The notes: generated by a model from the letters alone, not told the origin. A stretch of 64,000 nt of DNA from Gordonia amicalis NBRC 100051 = JCM 11271 (GCF_000332995.1 NZ_BANS01000027.1:38259-102258), one strand, 5' to 3'. Positions 52,869-63,488 are shown, numbered from the stretch's first letter. Program-made: numbers and translations.

Positions 52869-54335
52869 ATGTCACGGTTCGTCGACCGCGTGACCATTCA
52901 CGTCGCGGCGGGCAACGGTGGCCACGGCTGCGCCTCGGTCCACCGGGAGAAGTTCAAACCTCTCGGCGGCCCGGACGGCGGTAATGGCGGGAACGGCGGG
53001 TCGGTGCGCCTCGTCGTCGACCCGCAGGTGCACACTCTGCTCGACTTCCACTTCCGTCCGCATGCCAAGGCGAGCAACGGCAAACCCGGTGCCGGCGACA
53101 ACCGTGACGGCGCCAACGGCGAGGATCTCGTCCTCAAGGTGCCCGACGGTACCGTCGTGCTCGACGAGAACGGCACCATTCTCGCCGACCTGGTCGGCGC
53201 CGGAACGACTTTCGAGGCGGCACAGGGCGGTCGAGGCGGCCTCGGCAACGCCTCGCTCGCGTCGAAGGCCCGCAAGGCCCCCGGCTTCGCCCTCCTCGGT
53301 GAGGACGGCCAGGAACGTTCCCTCGTTCTCGAGCTGAAGTCCGTGGCCGACGTCGGTCTCGTCGGCTTCCCGTCGGCGGGTAAGTCGTCGCTGGTGTCGG
53401 TGCTGTCGGCGGCCAAGCCGAAGATCGCCGACTATCCGTTCACCACCCTCGTGCCGAATCTCGGTGTGGTCCAGACCGCCGGTGAGGTGTTCACCATCGC
53501 CGACGTGCCCGGCCTGATCCCAGGTGCGTCGACCGGCCGTGGTCTCGGACTCGAGTTCCTGCGCCACCTCGAGCGGTGCGCCGTCCTCGCGCATGTCGTG
53601 GACTGCGCGACCCTCGAACCCGGTCGCGACCCGGTGTCCGACATCGATGCCCTCGAGGCCGAACTCGCCGCCTACCGCCCGGCGCTCGACGCCGATCACG
53701 GTCTGGGCGACCTGGCCGAGCGTCCGCGTGTGGTGATCCTCAACAAGATCGACGTCCCCGATGCCGCCGAACTCGCCGACCTCGTCGAACCCGAACTCGC
53801 CGAACGCGGTTGGCCGGTCTTCCGGATCTCGGCCGTGGCCCACGAGGGTCTGCGCGAACTGACCTTCGCACTGGCGAAGATGGTCCGCGAGTACCGGGAA
53901 GCCCAGCCCGCCAAGGTGCCCCGCCGCGCGATCATCCGTCCGAAGGCTGTCGACGACACCGGGTTCACCATCGTCCGCGATCCGGAGATCGAGGGCGGTT
54001 TCATCGTGCGCGGTTCACGTCCGGAGCGCTGGATCGCGCAGACGCAGTTCGACAACGACGAGGCCGTCGGCTACCTGGCGGACCGCCTCAACCGGCTCGG
54101 CGTCGAAGACGAACTGGTGAAGCTGGGTGCGGAGCCCGGTGCGCCGGTCACCATCGGTGCGGTCACCTTCGACTGGGAGCCGAGCACGCCCATGGGCGAG
54201 GACGTCCCGGTCACCGGACGCGGCACCGACATCCGACTCGACCGCAACGATCGCGTGGGCGCCGCCGAACGTAAGCAGGCGCGCCGGCTGCGCCGCGGGC
54301 TGCCCGTCGAGGACGGAGAGCAGGACCAGTCGTGA
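52869..54335 (+). CDS. obg: Obg family GTPase, ribosome assembly and stress
   Basis: 488 residues. The glycine-rich Obg domain (1-158) has [12 protein letters not shown]. The G domain carries the P-loop GFPSAGKSS (165-173), [10 protein letters not shown], and NKID for guanine recognition. An OCT domain follows (about 350-430), with a basic C-terminal tail ([12 protein letters not shown]). It binds the 50S subunit and affects ribosome maturation and the stringent response. ATG 52869 has AAGGA upstream. It overlaps proB by GTGA. Confidence 0.95.
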   Translation: MSRFVDRVTIHVAAGNGGHGCASVHREKFKPLGGPDGGNGGNGGSVRLVVDPQVHTLLDFHFRPHAKASNGKPGAGDNRDGANGEDLVLKVPDGTVVLDENGTILADLVGAGTTFEAAQGGRGGLGNASLASKARKAPGFALLGEDGQERSLVLELKSVADVGLVGFPSAGKSSLVSVLSAAKPKIADYPFTTLVPNLGVVQTAGEVFTIADVPGLIPGASTGRGLGLEFLRHLERCAVLAHVVDCATLEPGRDPVSDIDALEAELAAYRPALDADHGLGDLAERPRVVILNKIDVPDAAELADLVEPELAERGWPVFRISAVAHEGLRELTFALAKMVREYREAQPAKVPRRAIIRPKAVDDTGFTIVRDPEIEGGFIVRGSRPERWIAQTQFDNDEAVGYLADRLNRLGVEDELVKLGAEPGAPVTIGAVTFDWEPSTPMGEDVPVTGRGTDIRLDRNDRVGAAERKQARRLRRGLPVEDGEQDQS

Positions 54336-55477
54336 CCGCGGAAGCCCGCATCGAGGTTCGGGGCGTTCGGGAACAGATCGCGCACGCGCGCAGCGTCGTG
54401 GTGAAGATCGGCTCGTCGGCTCTGACCGACCTGACCGAGGGACTCGATCGGGATCGGCTCAACGCCTTGGCCGACGCGCTCGAAGCGCGGATGCGTGCCG
54501 GCTCCGATGTCATCGTGGTGTCGTCGGGTGCGATCGGCGCGGGTATCGCCCCGCTGGGTCTCAAGAAGCGTCCGACGGACCTCGCAACCAAGCAGGCCGC
54601 GGCAAGCGTCGGACAACTGGCGCTGGCGCATGCCTGGGGGACCTCGTTCGCCCGCTACGGCCGCACCGTGGGGCAGGTCCTGCTGACCGCAGACGACATC
54701 TCCAACCGGTCGCATCACGCCAACGCCCAACGCACGCTTGATCGTCTGCGGTCGTTGGGTGCGGTGGCCGTGGTCAACGAGAACGACACGGTGGCGACGA
54801 ACGAGATCAGGTTCGGCGACAACGACCGGCTCGCCGCCCTCGTCGCCCACCTCAGCGGCGCCGACGCGCTCGTGCTGCTCTCCGATGTCGACGGACTCTA
54901 CGACGGCGACCCGCGCAAGGTGGGCGTCGACGGTCGACGTGCCCGTCTGATCCCCGAGGTGAATGGGCCCGAGGATCTCGACGGCGTCATCGCCGGGTCG
55001 GGGGGAGCGCTCGGTACCGGCGGGATGGCCTCGAAACTGGCCGCGGCCCGCCTGTCCGCGGATGCCGGTGTCCCGGTCCTGCTGGCCGCCGCCTCGTCGG
55101 CGGCGCAAGCTCTCGCCGACGCCTCGGTGGGTACGGTGTTCGCCGCCCGCGAGGAGCGGTTGTCCGCACGTCGGTTCTGGGTGCGTCACGCCGCGGACAC
55201 GCGGGGTCGGATCGTCCTCGACGACGGTGCGGTGGCTGCGGTATCCCATCGGCGTCGTTCGCTTCTCGCCGCCGGCGTGGTCGGCGTCGAGGGCCGGTTC
55301 TTCGATGGCGACGTCGTCGAACTGGTGGACCAGCGCGGGGCGGTGAAGGCGCGCGGGGTCGCCTCGTATGACTCCGACGACGTCACCTCGATGGTCGGCC
55401 GCCAGACCGACGAACTCCCGGCCGAACTGCAGCGGCCCGTCGTGCACGCCGACGACCTGGTCGTCGTGTCGCGCTGA
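54332..55477 (+). CDS. proB: Glutamate 5-kinase
   Basis: 381 residues from GTG 54332. The amino acid kinase domain shows [30 protein letters not shown] and [14 protein letters not shown]. The [12 protein letters not shown] loop completes the ATP site. A C-terminal PUA domain (about 285-370) is present. It phosphorylates glutamate, the first step of proline synthesis, usually feedback-inhibited by proline. It is translationally coupled to obg, as in M. tuberculosis. The convergent sirtuin gene ends 5 bases away with no terminator seen. Confidence 0.95.
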   Translation: MTAEARIEVRGVREQIAHARSVVVKIGSSALTDLTEGLDRDRLNALADALEARMRAGSDVIVVSSGAIGAGIAPLGLKKRPTDLATKQAAASVGQLALAHAWGTSFARYGRTVGQVLLTADDISNRSHHANAQRTLDRLRSLGAVAVVNENDTVATNEIRFGDNDRLAALVAHLSGADALVLLSDVDGLYDGDPRKVGVDGRRARLIPEVNGPEDLDGVIAGSGGALGTGGMASKLAAARLSADAGVPVLLAAASSAAQALADASVGTVFAAREERLSARRFWVRHAADTRGRIVLDDGAVAAVSHRRRSLLAAGVVGVEGRFFDGDVVELVDQRGAVKARGVASYDSDDVTSMVGRQTDELPAELQRPVVHADDLVVVSR

Positions 55478-55481
55478 ACTT

Positions 55482-56360
55482 CTAGCCTGCAGCCAGGGCC
55501 GGCAGCACGACCCCGGCCCGATGGTCGATCTTGAGCACGGCCAGCTCGTCGGCGCGGGTGTGTCCGCGGTTCACGATGATCAGCGGCTTACCGGCGCGAT
55601 GGGCCCGGCGCGCGAACCGCAGGCCGGACATGACCGTCAGGGACGACCCCACCACCAGCAGCGCGTCGGACTCGTCGACCGCGGAGAATGCCTGGGCGAC
55701 AAGTGGTTTCGGAACCGTCTCGCCGAAGTAGACGATGTCGGGTTTGAGGATGCCCCCGCAGTGCGGGCAGTCGATCATCACGAAGTCGGAGGTGTCGGAG
55801 AGCGTCGCATCCGCATCGGGTGCCACCTCGATGGCGCCGCGTCCCGCGACCCGGTCGGCGAAGCCGGTGTTGACCTTCTCGAGCTCCTCTGCGAGCCGGT
55901 GCCGGGAGATCCGCCAGTCGCAGGTCAGGCAGCGTACGCGCCCATAGCACCCGTGGAGTTCCAGCACTCCCTTCGTCCCGGCCTTCGTGTGCAGCATGTC
56001 GACGTTCTGAGTGATCACCGTCGAGACCGCGCCGCGGCGTTGCAGTTCGGTGAGCGCCAGATGCGCCGTGTTGGGTAGTGCGGCGTCCATGTGACGCCAG
56101 CCGAGATGATTACGCGCCCAGTAGTGCCGGCGGAACTCGGGGGAGGACAGGAACATCTCCAGGGTCATCGGCGTGCGTGGCGGTGAACCCGGGCTGCGGT
56201 AGTCGGGTATTCCCGAGTCGGTGGAGATGCCGGCTCCGGTCAGGACCGCGACGCGACGCCCGGCCAGGATGTCGGACGCGAGCTCGATGCGCTCGGCGAC
56301 ATCATCGTCGAGGGGCGTGTGTTCGGCCGGGGCGTGGCCGAGCTGAAGACGAGTGCGCAC
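55482..56360 (-). CDS. Sir2-family NAD-dependent protein deacylase
   Basis: About 292 residues. The sirtuin motifs GAGISTDSGIPDYR, TQNVDMLHTKAG with the catalytic His in LELHG, and VGSSLTVMSG are present, and the zinc ribbon has CLTC and CPHCG. It removes acyl groups from lysine using NAD+, in the cytoplasm. Residues before VRTRLQLGHA have no similarity, so I take GTG 56360 as start; it falls inside the hairpin that follows ectC. The sirtuin is downstream of ectABC on the same strand. It could be part of their transcript, or an independent gene whose start codon happens to lie in the terminator. Confidence 0.85.
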   Translation of the reverse strand: MRTRLQLGHAPAEHTPLDDDVAERIELASDILAGRRVAVLTGAGISTDSGIPDYRSPGSPPRTPMTLEMFLSSPEFRRHYWARNHLGWRHMDAALPNTAHLALTELQRRGAVSTVITQNVDMLHTKAGTKGVLELHGCYGRVRCLTCDWRISRHRLAEELEKVNTGFADRVAGRGAIEVAPDADATLSDTSDFVMIDCPHCGGILKPDIVYFGETVPKPLVAQAFSAVDESDALLVVGSSLTVMSGLRFARRAHRAGKPLIIVNRGHTRADELAVLKIDHRAGVVLPALAAG

Positions 56361-56389
56361 CCTGCCCAGGATAGGCAGGGTGCGCACTC
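56351..56389 (-). terminator. Hairpin after ectC, overlapping the sirtuin start codon
   Basis: A perfect 16-bp inverted repeat (arms 56351-56366 and 56374-56389) with a 7-nt loop, 27-65 bases beyond the ectC stop. The probable sirtuin GTG (56358-56360) is inside the distal arm, so folding would also hide that start. Confidence 0.78.
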
Positions 56390-56415
56390 GGAATGCTCTT
56401 CTGAGCTGGCGTCCG

Positions 56416-56850
56416 TCAGGACACGACGGTCTCCTCGGCATGTTTGCCGGCCGGCTGCGGCACGGCGACCAGCGGGTACACGCCGTTCTCGTCGTGCACC
56501 TCGGTGCCGACGACCGGCGGATTGAACACGCACAGCATCCGCATCTGCGTGTCGGCGGTGACCGTGTGGCGTTCGTGACCGTTCAGCAGGTACATCGTGC
56601 CGGGGGCCAGCGGATAGGTCTCGCCGGTCTCCCGGTCGAGCAGGGTACCCGTGCCCTCGACGAGCCAGACGGCCTCGATGTGGTTGGCGTAGTGGAATTC
56701 GTTCACGCTGCCGGCGGCGATGGTGGTCTCGTGGAACGAGAACCCCACGCCGTCGCCGCCGAGGACGATGCGCTTGGAGACCCAGTTGCCCTTGGGGTCC
56801 GCGACATCGCGATCGGTACCGGTGATCTCCTGGGTGGTTCGGACGATCAT
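56416..56850 (-). CDS. ectC: L-ectoine synthase
   Basis: 144 residues of the cupin-fold EctC family. [21 protein letters not shown] is split over the substrate pocket, with the metal-binding Glu and His in [12 protein letters not shown] and HERHTV. It closes N-gamma-acetyl-diaminobutyrate to ectoine, an osmoprotectant. Its ATG overlaps the ectB stop by ATGA (56847-56850). Length is normal. No ectD hydroxylase follows, so 5-hydroxyectoine is not expected from this locus. Confidence 0.95.
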   Translation of the reverse strand: MIVRTTQEITGTDRDVADPKGNWVSKRIVLGGDGVGFSFHETTIAAGSVNEFHYANHIEAVWLVEGTGTLLDRETGETYPLAPGTMYLLNGHERHTVTADTQMRMLCVFNPPVVGTEVHDENGVYPLVAVPQPAGKHAEETVVS

Positions 56851-58136
56851 CCGATCACCTCCTTGACTGCGTCGGAAAGGATGGACAGGCCGCGGTCGAG
56901 GTCCTCGCGGGAGATGGTCAGCGGCGGGAGCAGCTTGACGACCTCGTCGGACGGACCCGACGTCTCGGCGAGCAACCCGGCGCCGAAGGCCTGCGCACAG
57001 ACCTTCCCGGCTGCCGTGTGATCGTCGAACGCCAGGCCGCGGACCATGCCGCGACCGCGGGTCGAGATGCCCTCGTAACGGTTGCAGAGCTCGGAGAAGA
57101 CCTCGTGGATGCGCTCACCCTTCGCGTGGATCTCCCGGGTCAGGGTGTCGTCGGACCAGTAGGTCTCGATGGCCTTGGCGGCGGTGACGAAGGCGGGGTT
57201 GTTGCCGCGGAACGTGCCGTTGTGTTCGCCGGGGGTCCAGACGTCGAGCTCGGGCTTGAACAGGGTCAGCGCGAAGGGCAGACCGTAGCCGCTGATCGAC
57301 TTGGACAGCGTGACGATGTCGGGCTTGATGCCGGCCTCCTCGAACGAGAAGAACTCGCCGGTCCGGCCGCAGCCCATCTGGACGTCGTCGACGATGAGCA
57401 GGATGTCGCGGCGCTCGCACAGGTCCGACAGCGCGCGCAGCCACTCGGCGCGTGCGACGTTGACGCCGCCCTCGCCCTGCACGGTCTCGACGATCACCGC
57501 GGCGGGACGGTTCAGGCCGCTGCCCGAGTCGTCGAGGACGCGCTCGAACCAGGCGAAGTCCTCCATGACGCCGCCGAAGTAGTTGTCGAACGGCATCGGG
57601 GTGGCGTGGACCAGGGGGATACCGGCGCCCGCGCGCTTCATCGAGTTGCCGGTGACCGACAGCGAACCCAGGGTCATGCCGTGGAAGGCGTTGGTGAAGC
57701 TGATGATCGACTCACGGCCGGTCACCTTGCGGGCCAGCTTGAGGGCCGACTCGACGGCGTTGGTGCCCGTCGGACCGGGGAACTGGATCTTGTAGTCGAG
57801 TCCGCGCGGCTGAAGGATGTGCTGGTGGAACTTCTCGATGAAGTTCCCCTTGGCGACGGTGGCCATGTCCAGGCCGTGGGTGATGCCGTCGGACTCGATG
57901 TACTCGATCAGAGCCTTCTTAAGCGCGGGGTTGTTGTGCCCGTAGTTCAGCGAACCGGCGCCCGCGAAGAAGTCCAGGTACTCCCGACCGTTCTGGTCGG
58001 TGATGTAGGAACCCTTGGCGGTGGTGAAGACCGCAGGCCAGTTGCGGCAGTAGCTGCGCACCTCGGATTCGTGGGTCGTGAAGATGGAATCGTCGAAGGA
58101 CTTTTCCAGAACGGGGGTGGCGTCGAGAAGTTGCAT
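56847..58136 (-). CDS. ectB: Diaminobutyrate-2-oxoglutarate transaminase
   Basis: 429 residues, class III PLP aminotransferase. [62 protein letters not shown] and the PLP lysine in [10 protein letters not shown] are all present. It makes L-2,4-diaminobutyrate from aspartate semialdehyde with glutamate as donor. ATG 58136 ([13 protein letters not shown]) has an AGAAGGAAG ribosome site; the ATG at 58181 would add a poor extension. It lies between ectA and ectC in the usual order. Confidence 0.95.
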   Translation of the reverse strand: MQLLDATPVLEKSFDDSIFTTHESEVRSYCRNWPAVFTTAKGSYITDQNGREYLDFFAGAGSLNYGHNNPALKKALIEYIESDGITHGLDMATVAKGNFIEKFHQHILQPRGLDYKIQFPGPTGTNAVESALKLARKVTGRESIISFTNAFHGMTLGSLSVTGNSMKRAGAGIPLVHATPMPFDNYFGGVMEDFAWFERVLDDSGSGLNRPAAVIVETVQGEGGVNVARAEWLRALSDLCERRDILLIVDDVQMGCGRTGEFFSFEEAGIKPDIVTLSKSISGYGLPFALTLFKPELDVWTPGEHNGTFRGNNPAFVTAAKAIETYWSDDTLTREIHAKGERIHEVFSELCNRYEGISTRGRGMVRGLAFDDHTAAGKVCAQAFGAGLLAETSGPSDEVVKLLPPLTISREDLDRGLSILSDAVKEVIG

Positions 58137-58322
58137 ATCGGTGCTTCCTTCTATGGGTGACATCGTGAGTTCGGTGCCCATCGGCGATATGAACTCGAAA
58201 AGCGGCGTCGCGCAGCGACGCTGTGGTGGATCAGCGCCAACGATGTTGCGGCACTGCGCATCCGGAAACCGTCGGTCAGGGGCTGTGCCGCGGTCCGGGG
58301 TGCTGAGGGATCACGCGCGAGC

Positions 58323-58850
58323 TCAGGGCTCGGGGATCTCCGGTTCCAGCATGTAGAGGTCCTCGGGCTCGTGCGAGTCCGGGAAAGCGTTGGCGGCGAA
58401 CAGATCACGGCGTTCGAAACGCAGGCCGCGAGCCTTCGCCACCGACTCGAACAGTCGCTGCGACGGAATGTTGTCGGGACTGATCGTGGTGTGCATCGCC
58501 ACCATGCCGAGGCGGTTCACGCGATCGAAGAGGTGGTGCAGCATGGACCCGGCGATGCCGTGTCCGCGCATCGAGTCGTCGACGGCGACCTGCCACACCA
58601 TGAGGGTGGATGGATCGTTCTGGCGACGATATCCGGTGACGAAACCGACCGGACGGCCATCGACTTCGGCGATGATCGAGGTCTGGGCGAAGTCGTGACA
58701 CCACAGCACATAGGAATACGACGAGTTGACGTCGAGAACCTTTGAGTCCGAGGCGATTTCCCAGAGGCGGGTACCGTCGGCGACAGTCGGCATCCGATAG
58801 TCGACGGTAAGGACAGTTGTTGGGGCCGTTCTTGTTTGTGAAGGGCTCAT
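58323..58850 (-). CDS. ectA: L-2,4-diaminobutyrate N-gamma-acetyltransferase
   Basis: About 175 residues, GNAT fold. VDYRMPTVADGTRLWEI at the start, the acetyl-CoA loop VDDSMRGHGIAGSML and LFESVAKARG are family features. It acetylates diaminobutyrate, the first committed step of ectoine synthesis. ATG 58850 gives the usual length; a GTG at 58889 is the alternative. The 186-base gap to ectB has no gene and may hold a second promoter or attenuating structure. The ect promoter, likely osmotically controlled, must lie in 58851-59014, shared with rsmD. Confidence 0.93.
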   Translation of the reverse strand: MSPSQTRTAPTTVLTVDYRMPTVADGTRLWEIASDSKVLDVNSSYSYVLWCHDFAQTSIIAEVDGRPVGFVTGYRRQNDPSTLMVWQVAVDDSMRGHGIAGSMLHHLFDRVNRLGMVAMHTTISPDNIPSQRLFESVAKARGLRFERRDLFAANAFPDSHEPEDLYMLEPEIPEP

Positions 58851-59014
58851 AACGCCATCGACGTTAACAACGCGTGTCGGCGAAGTCACCCACCTGCGGA
58901 AATTGCCTCGTCGAACCCCTACCTTCTACCTGATCAGACATGCAATGTGAAGTGAGTCACAAGAGTGTCACCCACGGGTGTCATCGGGGCTTCACGGGAG
59001 AGCAGAATGGCCCC

Positions 59015-59575
59015 ATGACGAGGATTATCGCGGGCGAGCTGCGGGGGAGACGGCTCCGCGTTCCGGGCGAGGGAACTCGTCCCACTTCCGATCGTGTGCG
59101 GGAGTCGGTATTCAACATCCTCGACGCCCGATTCGATCTCGACGGGCTCTGGGTTCTCGATCTGTACGCCGGTTCCGGCGCCCTCGGCATCGAGGCGGTC
59201 TCACGAGGAGCGGCCGGCGCGACCTTCGTCGACTCGGCACGGAAGGCGGCCGCGGTCATCGGGGCCAATGTGCAGGCCTGTGGCATCGCCTCGTCGACCA
59301 CGGTACTGACGAGACCGGTGTCCGCCTATCTGTCCTCGCCGCCCGAACGGAAGTACGACCTCGTGTTCTCCGACCCGCCGTACGCGGTCGACGCGACGGC
59401 GCTCTCCGAGGACCTGACCAGACTGGCCGCGACACGGCTCGCCGACGATGCCCTGGTGGTCGTGGAGCGCTCCGCCCGCTCCACCGGCCGGATCTGGCCC
59501 GCCGGCTTCGAGGTGTTGGTGGACAAGAACTACGGCGACACCCGGGTCGAGGTCGCAGAGTTCACCGGTGCCTGA
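59015..59575 (+). CDS. rsmD: 16S rRNA (guanine-966-N2) methyltransferase
   Basis: 186 residues. RIIAGELRGRRLRVP begins the protein. The SAM-binding motif LDLYAGSGALGIEA is at about 48-61, and the catalytic DPPY at 120-123. It methylates G966 of 16S rRNA in the assembled small subunit. A CAGAAT element 6 bases before the ATG would fit a leaderless transcript. It is followed by coaD at a 60-base distance, the Rv2966c-Rv2965c order. Confidence 0.93.
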   Translation: MTRIIAGELRGRRLRVPGEGTRPTSDRVRESVFNILDARFDLDGLWVLDLYAGSGALGIEAVSRGAAGATFVDSARKAAAVIGANVQACGIASSTTVLTRPVSAYLSSPPERKYDLVFSDPPYAVDATALSEDLTRLAATRLADDALVVVERSARSTGRIWPAGFEVLVDKNYGDTRVEVAEFTGA

Positions 59576-59623
59576 GACGCCGCCGCGCAGCTCCTGACGA
59601 CACTGAGGCGTAGGACCTGACGG

Positions 59624-59629
59624 TAAGTT
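59624..59629 (+). promoter_or_regulatory. -10 element of a leaderless coaD transcript
   Basis: TAAGTT with exactly 6 bases to ATG 59636. No ribosome site is present in that gap. Confidence 0.5.
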
Positions 59630-59635
59630 CAGGCC

Positions 59636-60124
59636 ATGACGACGGCAGTGTGTCCCGGTTCCTTCGATCCCTTCACCCTCGGCCACCGTTACGTGGTCGA
59701 ACGCGCCGCGGCGTGTTTCGACGAGGTGGTCATCACCGTGGTGGTCAATCCCAACAAGCGCGGGATGTTCAGCGTCGAGGAGCGGATCGCGCTCATCGAG
59801 GAGGATTGTGCCGATCTGCCCGGCGTGCGGGTCGATCGCTGGGAAGGGCTTCTCGTCGACTATCTGAAGCAGGAGTCGATCCACACGATCGTCAAGGGCC
59901 TCCGGTCGGCGGTCGACTTCGACTACGAGGTTCCGATGGCCCAGATGAACCGCGCGCTCGCCGATGTGGAGACGGTCTTCCTTCTCACCGATCCCCGGTT
60001 CGCGCATGTCTCGAGTTCGCTCGTCAAAGAGGTGGCCAAGCTCGGCGGCGACGTCGCGCCGTTCTTGTCGTCGCACATCCACAAGCGCCTCACGGCAAAG
60101 CTGACCGGTGAGCGGTCCGTCTGA
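59636..60124 (+). CDS. coaD: Phosphopantetheine adenylyltransferase
   Basis: 162 residues. The nucleotidyltransferase motif PGSFDPFTLGH (7-17) has Thr14 and His17. VKGLRSAVDFDYE and the SSSLVKEVAKLGG loop complete the ATP and phosphopantetheine site. It makes dephospho-CoA, the penultimate step of CoA synthesis. Length and all motifs are normal. Confidence 0.95.
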   Translation: MTTAVCPGSFDPFTLGHRYVVERAAACFDEVVITVVVNPNKRGMFSVEERIALIEEDCADLPGVRVDRWEGLLVDYLKQESIHTIVKGLRSAVDFDYEVPMAQMNRALADVETVFLLTDPRFAHVSSSLVKEVAKLGGDVAPFLSSHIHKRLTAKLTGERSV

Positions 60125-60248
60125 GGAATCACCTGGGGAAACCCGCGACACACCCCACGCGCTTCACTAATCACAGGCGCAACATTCGGCACAATAGTCA
60201 CAGATTCACCAACTGTTGCAAACAGGCAAGCGCCGGATTGGAGTGGCT

Positions 60249-61097
60249 GTGTACCGGGTATTTGAGGCTCTCGACGAGCTCGTGGCGATTGTCGAGGAGG
60301 CACGGAGTGTGCCGATGACCGCGGGTTGCGTCGTGCCGCGTGGTGACGTGCTCGAACTCCTCGACGACATCAAGGACTCGATCCCGGGCGAGCTCGACGA
60401 CGCTCAGGACGTCCTCGACCAGCGCGACACGCTCATCGGTGATGCGCGTGAGCACGCCGAGACGACGGTCGCCAAGGCCGACTCCGAATCCGAGGCCGTC
60501 CTCGCCCACGCCCGGGCGGAGGCCGATCGCATCCTGTCCGAGGCCAAGGCTCAGGCCGATCGCATGGTCGACGAGGCGAGCTCGCATTCGCACTCGCTCG
60601 TCGAGGATGCCACCGAAGAGGCACGCCGGCTCCAGACCAGTGCTGCCCGCGAATTCGAGGCCGTCACCGGGCGCGCACGGGCCGAGGCGCAGCGCACCAT
60701 CGACGCGGCGAACAACACCTACGACAAGTCGGTGGCCGACGGCATCGCCGAACAGCAGCGCCTCGTCTCCGAGACCGAGGTCGTCGGCGCCGCCAAGTCG
60801 GAGGCCGAGCGCATCATCGACGCCGCGCACGCCGAGGCGGACCGTCTGCGTGGCGACTGCGACGTCTACGTCGACGAGAAGCTGGCCCAGTTCGAGGAGA
60901 TCCTCACCGGGACACTGCGTTCGGTGAACCGCGGACGGCACCAGCTGCGCACCGGCGCCGGCATGCACGACTACGTCGAATACCCACGCAGCGTGGACGA
61001 TGCGGCACGCGACTCGCGCGGCGACCACTCGCGGTCGCGCGAGACGTCGACCCGGAATTCCTACGACCGTGACCAGGGATCCCCGCTGGCGGTGTGA
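60249..61097 (+). CDS. sepIVA: DivIVA-family septum protein, SepIVA-like
   Basis: 282 residues from GTG 60249 (V-YRVFEALDEL), which has GGAG nearby; this start gives the same beginning as Rv2927c. The N-terminal region ending in PRGDVLELLDDIKDSIPGEL is followed by about 150 residues of coiled coil, rich in AEADRIL- and ARAEAQRTI-type heptads. A polar tail with Arg, Asp and Ser ends the protein. SepIVA helps place septal and subpolar cell-wall synthesis in mycobacteria. It is longer than Rv2927c (245 residues), mainly in the tail. Confidence 0.85.
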   Translation: MYRVFEALDELVAIVEEARSVPMTAGCVVPRGDVLELLDDIKDSIPGELDDAQDVLDQRDTLIGDAREHAETTVAKADSESEAVLAHARAEADRILSEAKAQADRMVDEASSHSHSLVEDATEEARRLQTSAAREFEAVTGRARAEAQRTIDAANNTYDKSVADGIAEQQRLVSETEVVGAAKSEAERIIDAAHAEADRLRGDCDVYVDEKLAQFEEILTGTLRSVNRGRHQLRTGAGMHDYVEYPRSVDDAARDSRGDHSRSRETSTRNSYDRDQGSPLAV

Positions 61098-61159
61098 CCG
61101 GTCGGGCGACCGACCCGGCACACACCGTGGCGTCAGTCGATGATTCGCGATCGCGAGCG

Positions 61160-61165
61160 TATGGT
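61160..61165 (+). promoter_or_regulatory. -10 element of the yceD-rnc-mutM operon
   Basis: TATGGT, with 7 bases to GTG 61173. If used, the DUF177 protein starts at this GTG; its overlap with an upstream ATG (61161) makes that ATG untranslated. Confidence 0.4.
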
Positions 61166-61172
61166 GCAGTTT

Positions 61173-61811
61173 GTGTCTGATCATGCTGTGACATCAGAAC
61201 CGTCGCACGGTCCCGATTCCGCGCCACGGCGCGATCCCTTCGTCCTCGACGTCCGGTCGCTGGGTCGTCGCCCGGGCACCATGTCAGAGGTGCACCGGAC
61301 GGTGGCGACCCCGGACAAGCTCGGAGTCGAGATGATCGGCATCCCGGCCGGCTCGGACGTCGATCTCGACCTCCGGCTCGAGTCGGTGAGCGAGGGAATC
61401 CTGGTGACCGGCACCGCGTGCGGCGAGACCGCGGGGCAGTGTTCGCGCTGCCTCGAGCCGATCGACGGCACGGTGACGGTGTTCCTCACCGAACTGTTCG
61501 CGTACCCGGACAGTGTGACCGAGCAGACCACCGAGGAAGACGACGTGCACCGCATCGTCGACGACCGCATCGATCTCGAACAGTCGATCATCGACGCGGT
61601 GGCGCTGGAACTCCCGATGTCGCCGCTGTGTTCACCGGACTGCCCCGGGCTCTGCCAGGTGTGCGGTATCCGGTTGGCGGTCGCCGAACCCGGCCACGCG
61701 CACGAGCTGATCGACCCTCGGTGGGCCGGTCTCGCTAACAAGTTCTCCGAGCTCGCAGAGGAAGACAAGGCGGACGAGGACAAACCGGGCGATCAGGAAC
61801 GTCGTGACTGA
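61173..61811 (+). CDS. YceD/DUF177 family metal-binding protein
   Basis: About 212 residues. The core contains [11 protein letters not shown] and [14 protein letters not shown], two CxxC-type pairs that probably hold zinc. [15 protein letters not shown] is the family start. YceD proteins accumulate 23S rRNA or L32-related functions in bacteria; in actinobacteria the gene precedes rnc. A leaderless GTG 61173 or the ATGs at 61140/61161 are possible starts. The acidic Lys-rich tail ([16 protein letters not shown]) overlaps rnc by 8 bases. Confidence 0.85.
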   Translation: MSDHAVTSEPSHGPDSAPRRDPFVLDVRSLGRRPGTMSEVHRTVATPDKLGVEMIGIPAGSDVDLDLRLESVSEGILVTGTACGETAGQCSRCLEPIDGTVTVFLTELFAYPDSVTEQTTEEDDVHRIVDDRIDLEQSIIDAVALELPMSPLCSPDCPGLCQVCGIRLAVAEPGHAHELIDPRWAGLANKFSELAEEDKADEDKPGDQERRD

Positions 61812-62532
61812 GACCACTCGCGAGGACGGTCGGCGTGCCGCGCTGCTCGCCGCTCTCGACACCGACATCCCCGAACACCTTCTGACACTGGCGCTCACGC
61901 ACCGTTCCTATGCCTACGAGCACGGCGGGCTGCCGACCAACGAGCGCCTCGAGTTCCTCGGGGACTCCGTTCTCGGTGTGGTGATCACCGAACGCCTGTA
62001 CCTCCGATTCCCGGACCGCCCCGAGGGTGAGCTCGCCAAGATCCGTGCCAGCGTGGTGAACATGCACGCGCTCGCCGACGTGGCCCGCGGGCTCGGCGAC
62101 GAGGGCGGCCTGGGCAAGTACCTGTATCTCGGCCGCGGCGAGGAGATGACCGGCGGCCGCGACAAGGACTCGATCCTCGCGGACGGCCTCGAATCGCTGT
62201 TCGGCGCAGTGTTTCTCAGTCACGGGCTGGAGACCTCGCAGCGGATCATCCTGCGACTCTTCGACGAACGCATCGAGAAGGCCGGGCAACTCGGCGCGGG
62301 GCTGGACTGGAAGACCTCGCTGCAGGAGCTGAGCTCGGAACGCGGTTACGGCCCGCCGCAGTACCAGATCTCGTCCACCGGACCGGACCACAACAAGGAG
62401 TTCACCGCGATCGCGATGGTCGCGGGGGAGAACCTGGGCGAGGGCGTCGGACGCACCAAGAAAGAGGCCGAGCAGCAGGCGGCGGCCCTCGCGTGGACGG
62501 CGCTCACCGAACGCGCCGCCGCCTCCTCGTGA
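61804..62532 (+). CDS. rnc: Ribonuclease III
   Basis: 242 residues from GTG 61804. The signature [10 protein letters not shown] is at 46-55, with catalytic Glu and Asp residues there and further acidic residues in [15 protein letters not shown]. The C-terminal double-stranded RNA-binding domain carries [14 protein letters not shown] and the [13 protein letters not shown] helix. It cuts double-stranded RNA in rRNA and mRNA processing. It overlaps yceD and is followed by mutM after 12 bases. Confidence 0.96.
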   Translation: MTETTREDGRRAALLAALDTDIPEHLLTLALTHRSYAYEHGGLPTNERLEFLGDSVLGVVITERLYLRFPDRPEGELAKIRASVVNMHALADVARGLGDEGGLGKYLYLGRGEEMTGGRDKDSILADGLESLFGAVFLSHGLETSQRIILRLFDERIEKAGQLGAGLDWKTSLQELSSERGYGPPQYQISSTGPDHNKEFTAIAMVAGENLGEGVGRTKKEAEQQAAALAWTALTERAAASS

Positions 62533-62544
62533 CACCGGCAGTCC

Positions 62545-63420
62545 ATGCCTGAACTACCCGAGGTCGAGACCGTGCGCATGGGTCTCGAGAAGCATCTGAC
62601 CGGGCGCACGGTGACCTCGGTCGAGGTACGCCATCCGCGTGCCGCGCGTCGCCACGTCGGCGGCGAACCGGACCTGATCGGTCGCCTGTCCGGCAAACGT
62701 GTCACCGGGGTGCGTCGTCGCGGCAAGTACATGTGGATCGATGTCGCCGACGACACCGACCGCGCCGCCCTCGTGGTGCATCTCGGCATGAGCGGTCAGA
62801 TGCTGATCGCCCGCGACGGGGCACCCGATCACACCCACCTGCGCATCCGCGCCGCCCTCGACGACGACAACGAGTTGCGTTTCGTCGACCAGCGAACCTT
62901 CGGCGGATGGCATCTCGACGACTACGCGGTGTCCGAGGGCGCCGACGACATCCCGGTGTCGGTCGCGCACATCGCGCCCGACCCGTTCGACCCGGCCTTC
63001 GACGCGGCAGCGGTCGTGACCCGGATGCGCGCCAAACACTCGGAGATCAAGCGCGTCCTGCTCGACCAGACCGTCATCTCCGGGGTCGGCAACATCTACG
63101 CCGACGAGGCGCTGTGGCGTGCGCGACTGCACGGCGCACGTATCGCGGAGACGATCTCGCGCAAGAAGCTGCTCGAACTGATCGACGCGGCGACCGCGGT
63201 GATGACCGAGGCGGTGGAGGTCGGGGGTACGTCCTTCGACGCGCTGTACGTCAACGTCAACGGCCAGTCGGGCTACTTCGAACGCTCGCTCAACGCCTAC
63301 GGACGCGAGGGGCTGCCGTGCCGCCGCTGCGGGGCGATCATGCGCCGGGAGTCGTTCATGAACCGCAGCTCGTACTTCTGCCCGAAGTGCCAGACCGTGC
63401 CTCGGCGCCGTGCACGTTGA
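62545..63420 (+). CDS. mutM: Formamidopyrimidine-DNA glycosylase
   Basis: 291 residues. The catalytic N-terminus [10 protein letters not shown], the helix-two-turn-helix [17 protein letters not shown], and the zinc finger (CRRCG ... CPKCQ) are intact. It excises 8-oxoguanine and cleaves the abasic site. The gene is last in the yceD-rnc-mutM unit. A 22-bp palindrome follows its stop by about 47 bases. Confidence 0.96.
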   Translation: MPELPEVETVRMGLEKHLTGRTVTSVEVRHPRAARRHVGGEPDLIGRLSGKRVTGVRRRGKYMWIDVADDTDRAALVVHLGMSGQMLIARDGAPDHTHLRIRAALDDDNELRFVDQRTFGGWHLDDYAVSEGADDIPVSVAHIAPDPFDPAFDAAAVVTRMRAKHSEIKRVLLDQTVISGVGNIYADEALWRARLHGARIAETISRKKLLELIDAATAVMTEAVEVGGTSFDALYVNVNGQSGYFERSLNAYGREGLPCRRCGAIMRRESFMNRSSYFCPKCQTVPRRRAR

Positions 63421-63466
63421 GTCACTGATACTTCCTGCGCAGCTCTGACGCGTCCGGTGAAGGTGA

Positions 63467-63488
63467 CGAGCGTTCCGCGGAACGCTCG
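63467..63488. repeat. 22-bp perfect palindrome between mutM and the DUF222 gene
   Basis: The 22 bases are fully self-complementary, centred on ccgcgg. It may be the mutM terminator (8-bp stem, 6-nt loop) or an operator for the following gene, which starts about 80 bases downstream. Confidence 0.6.
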
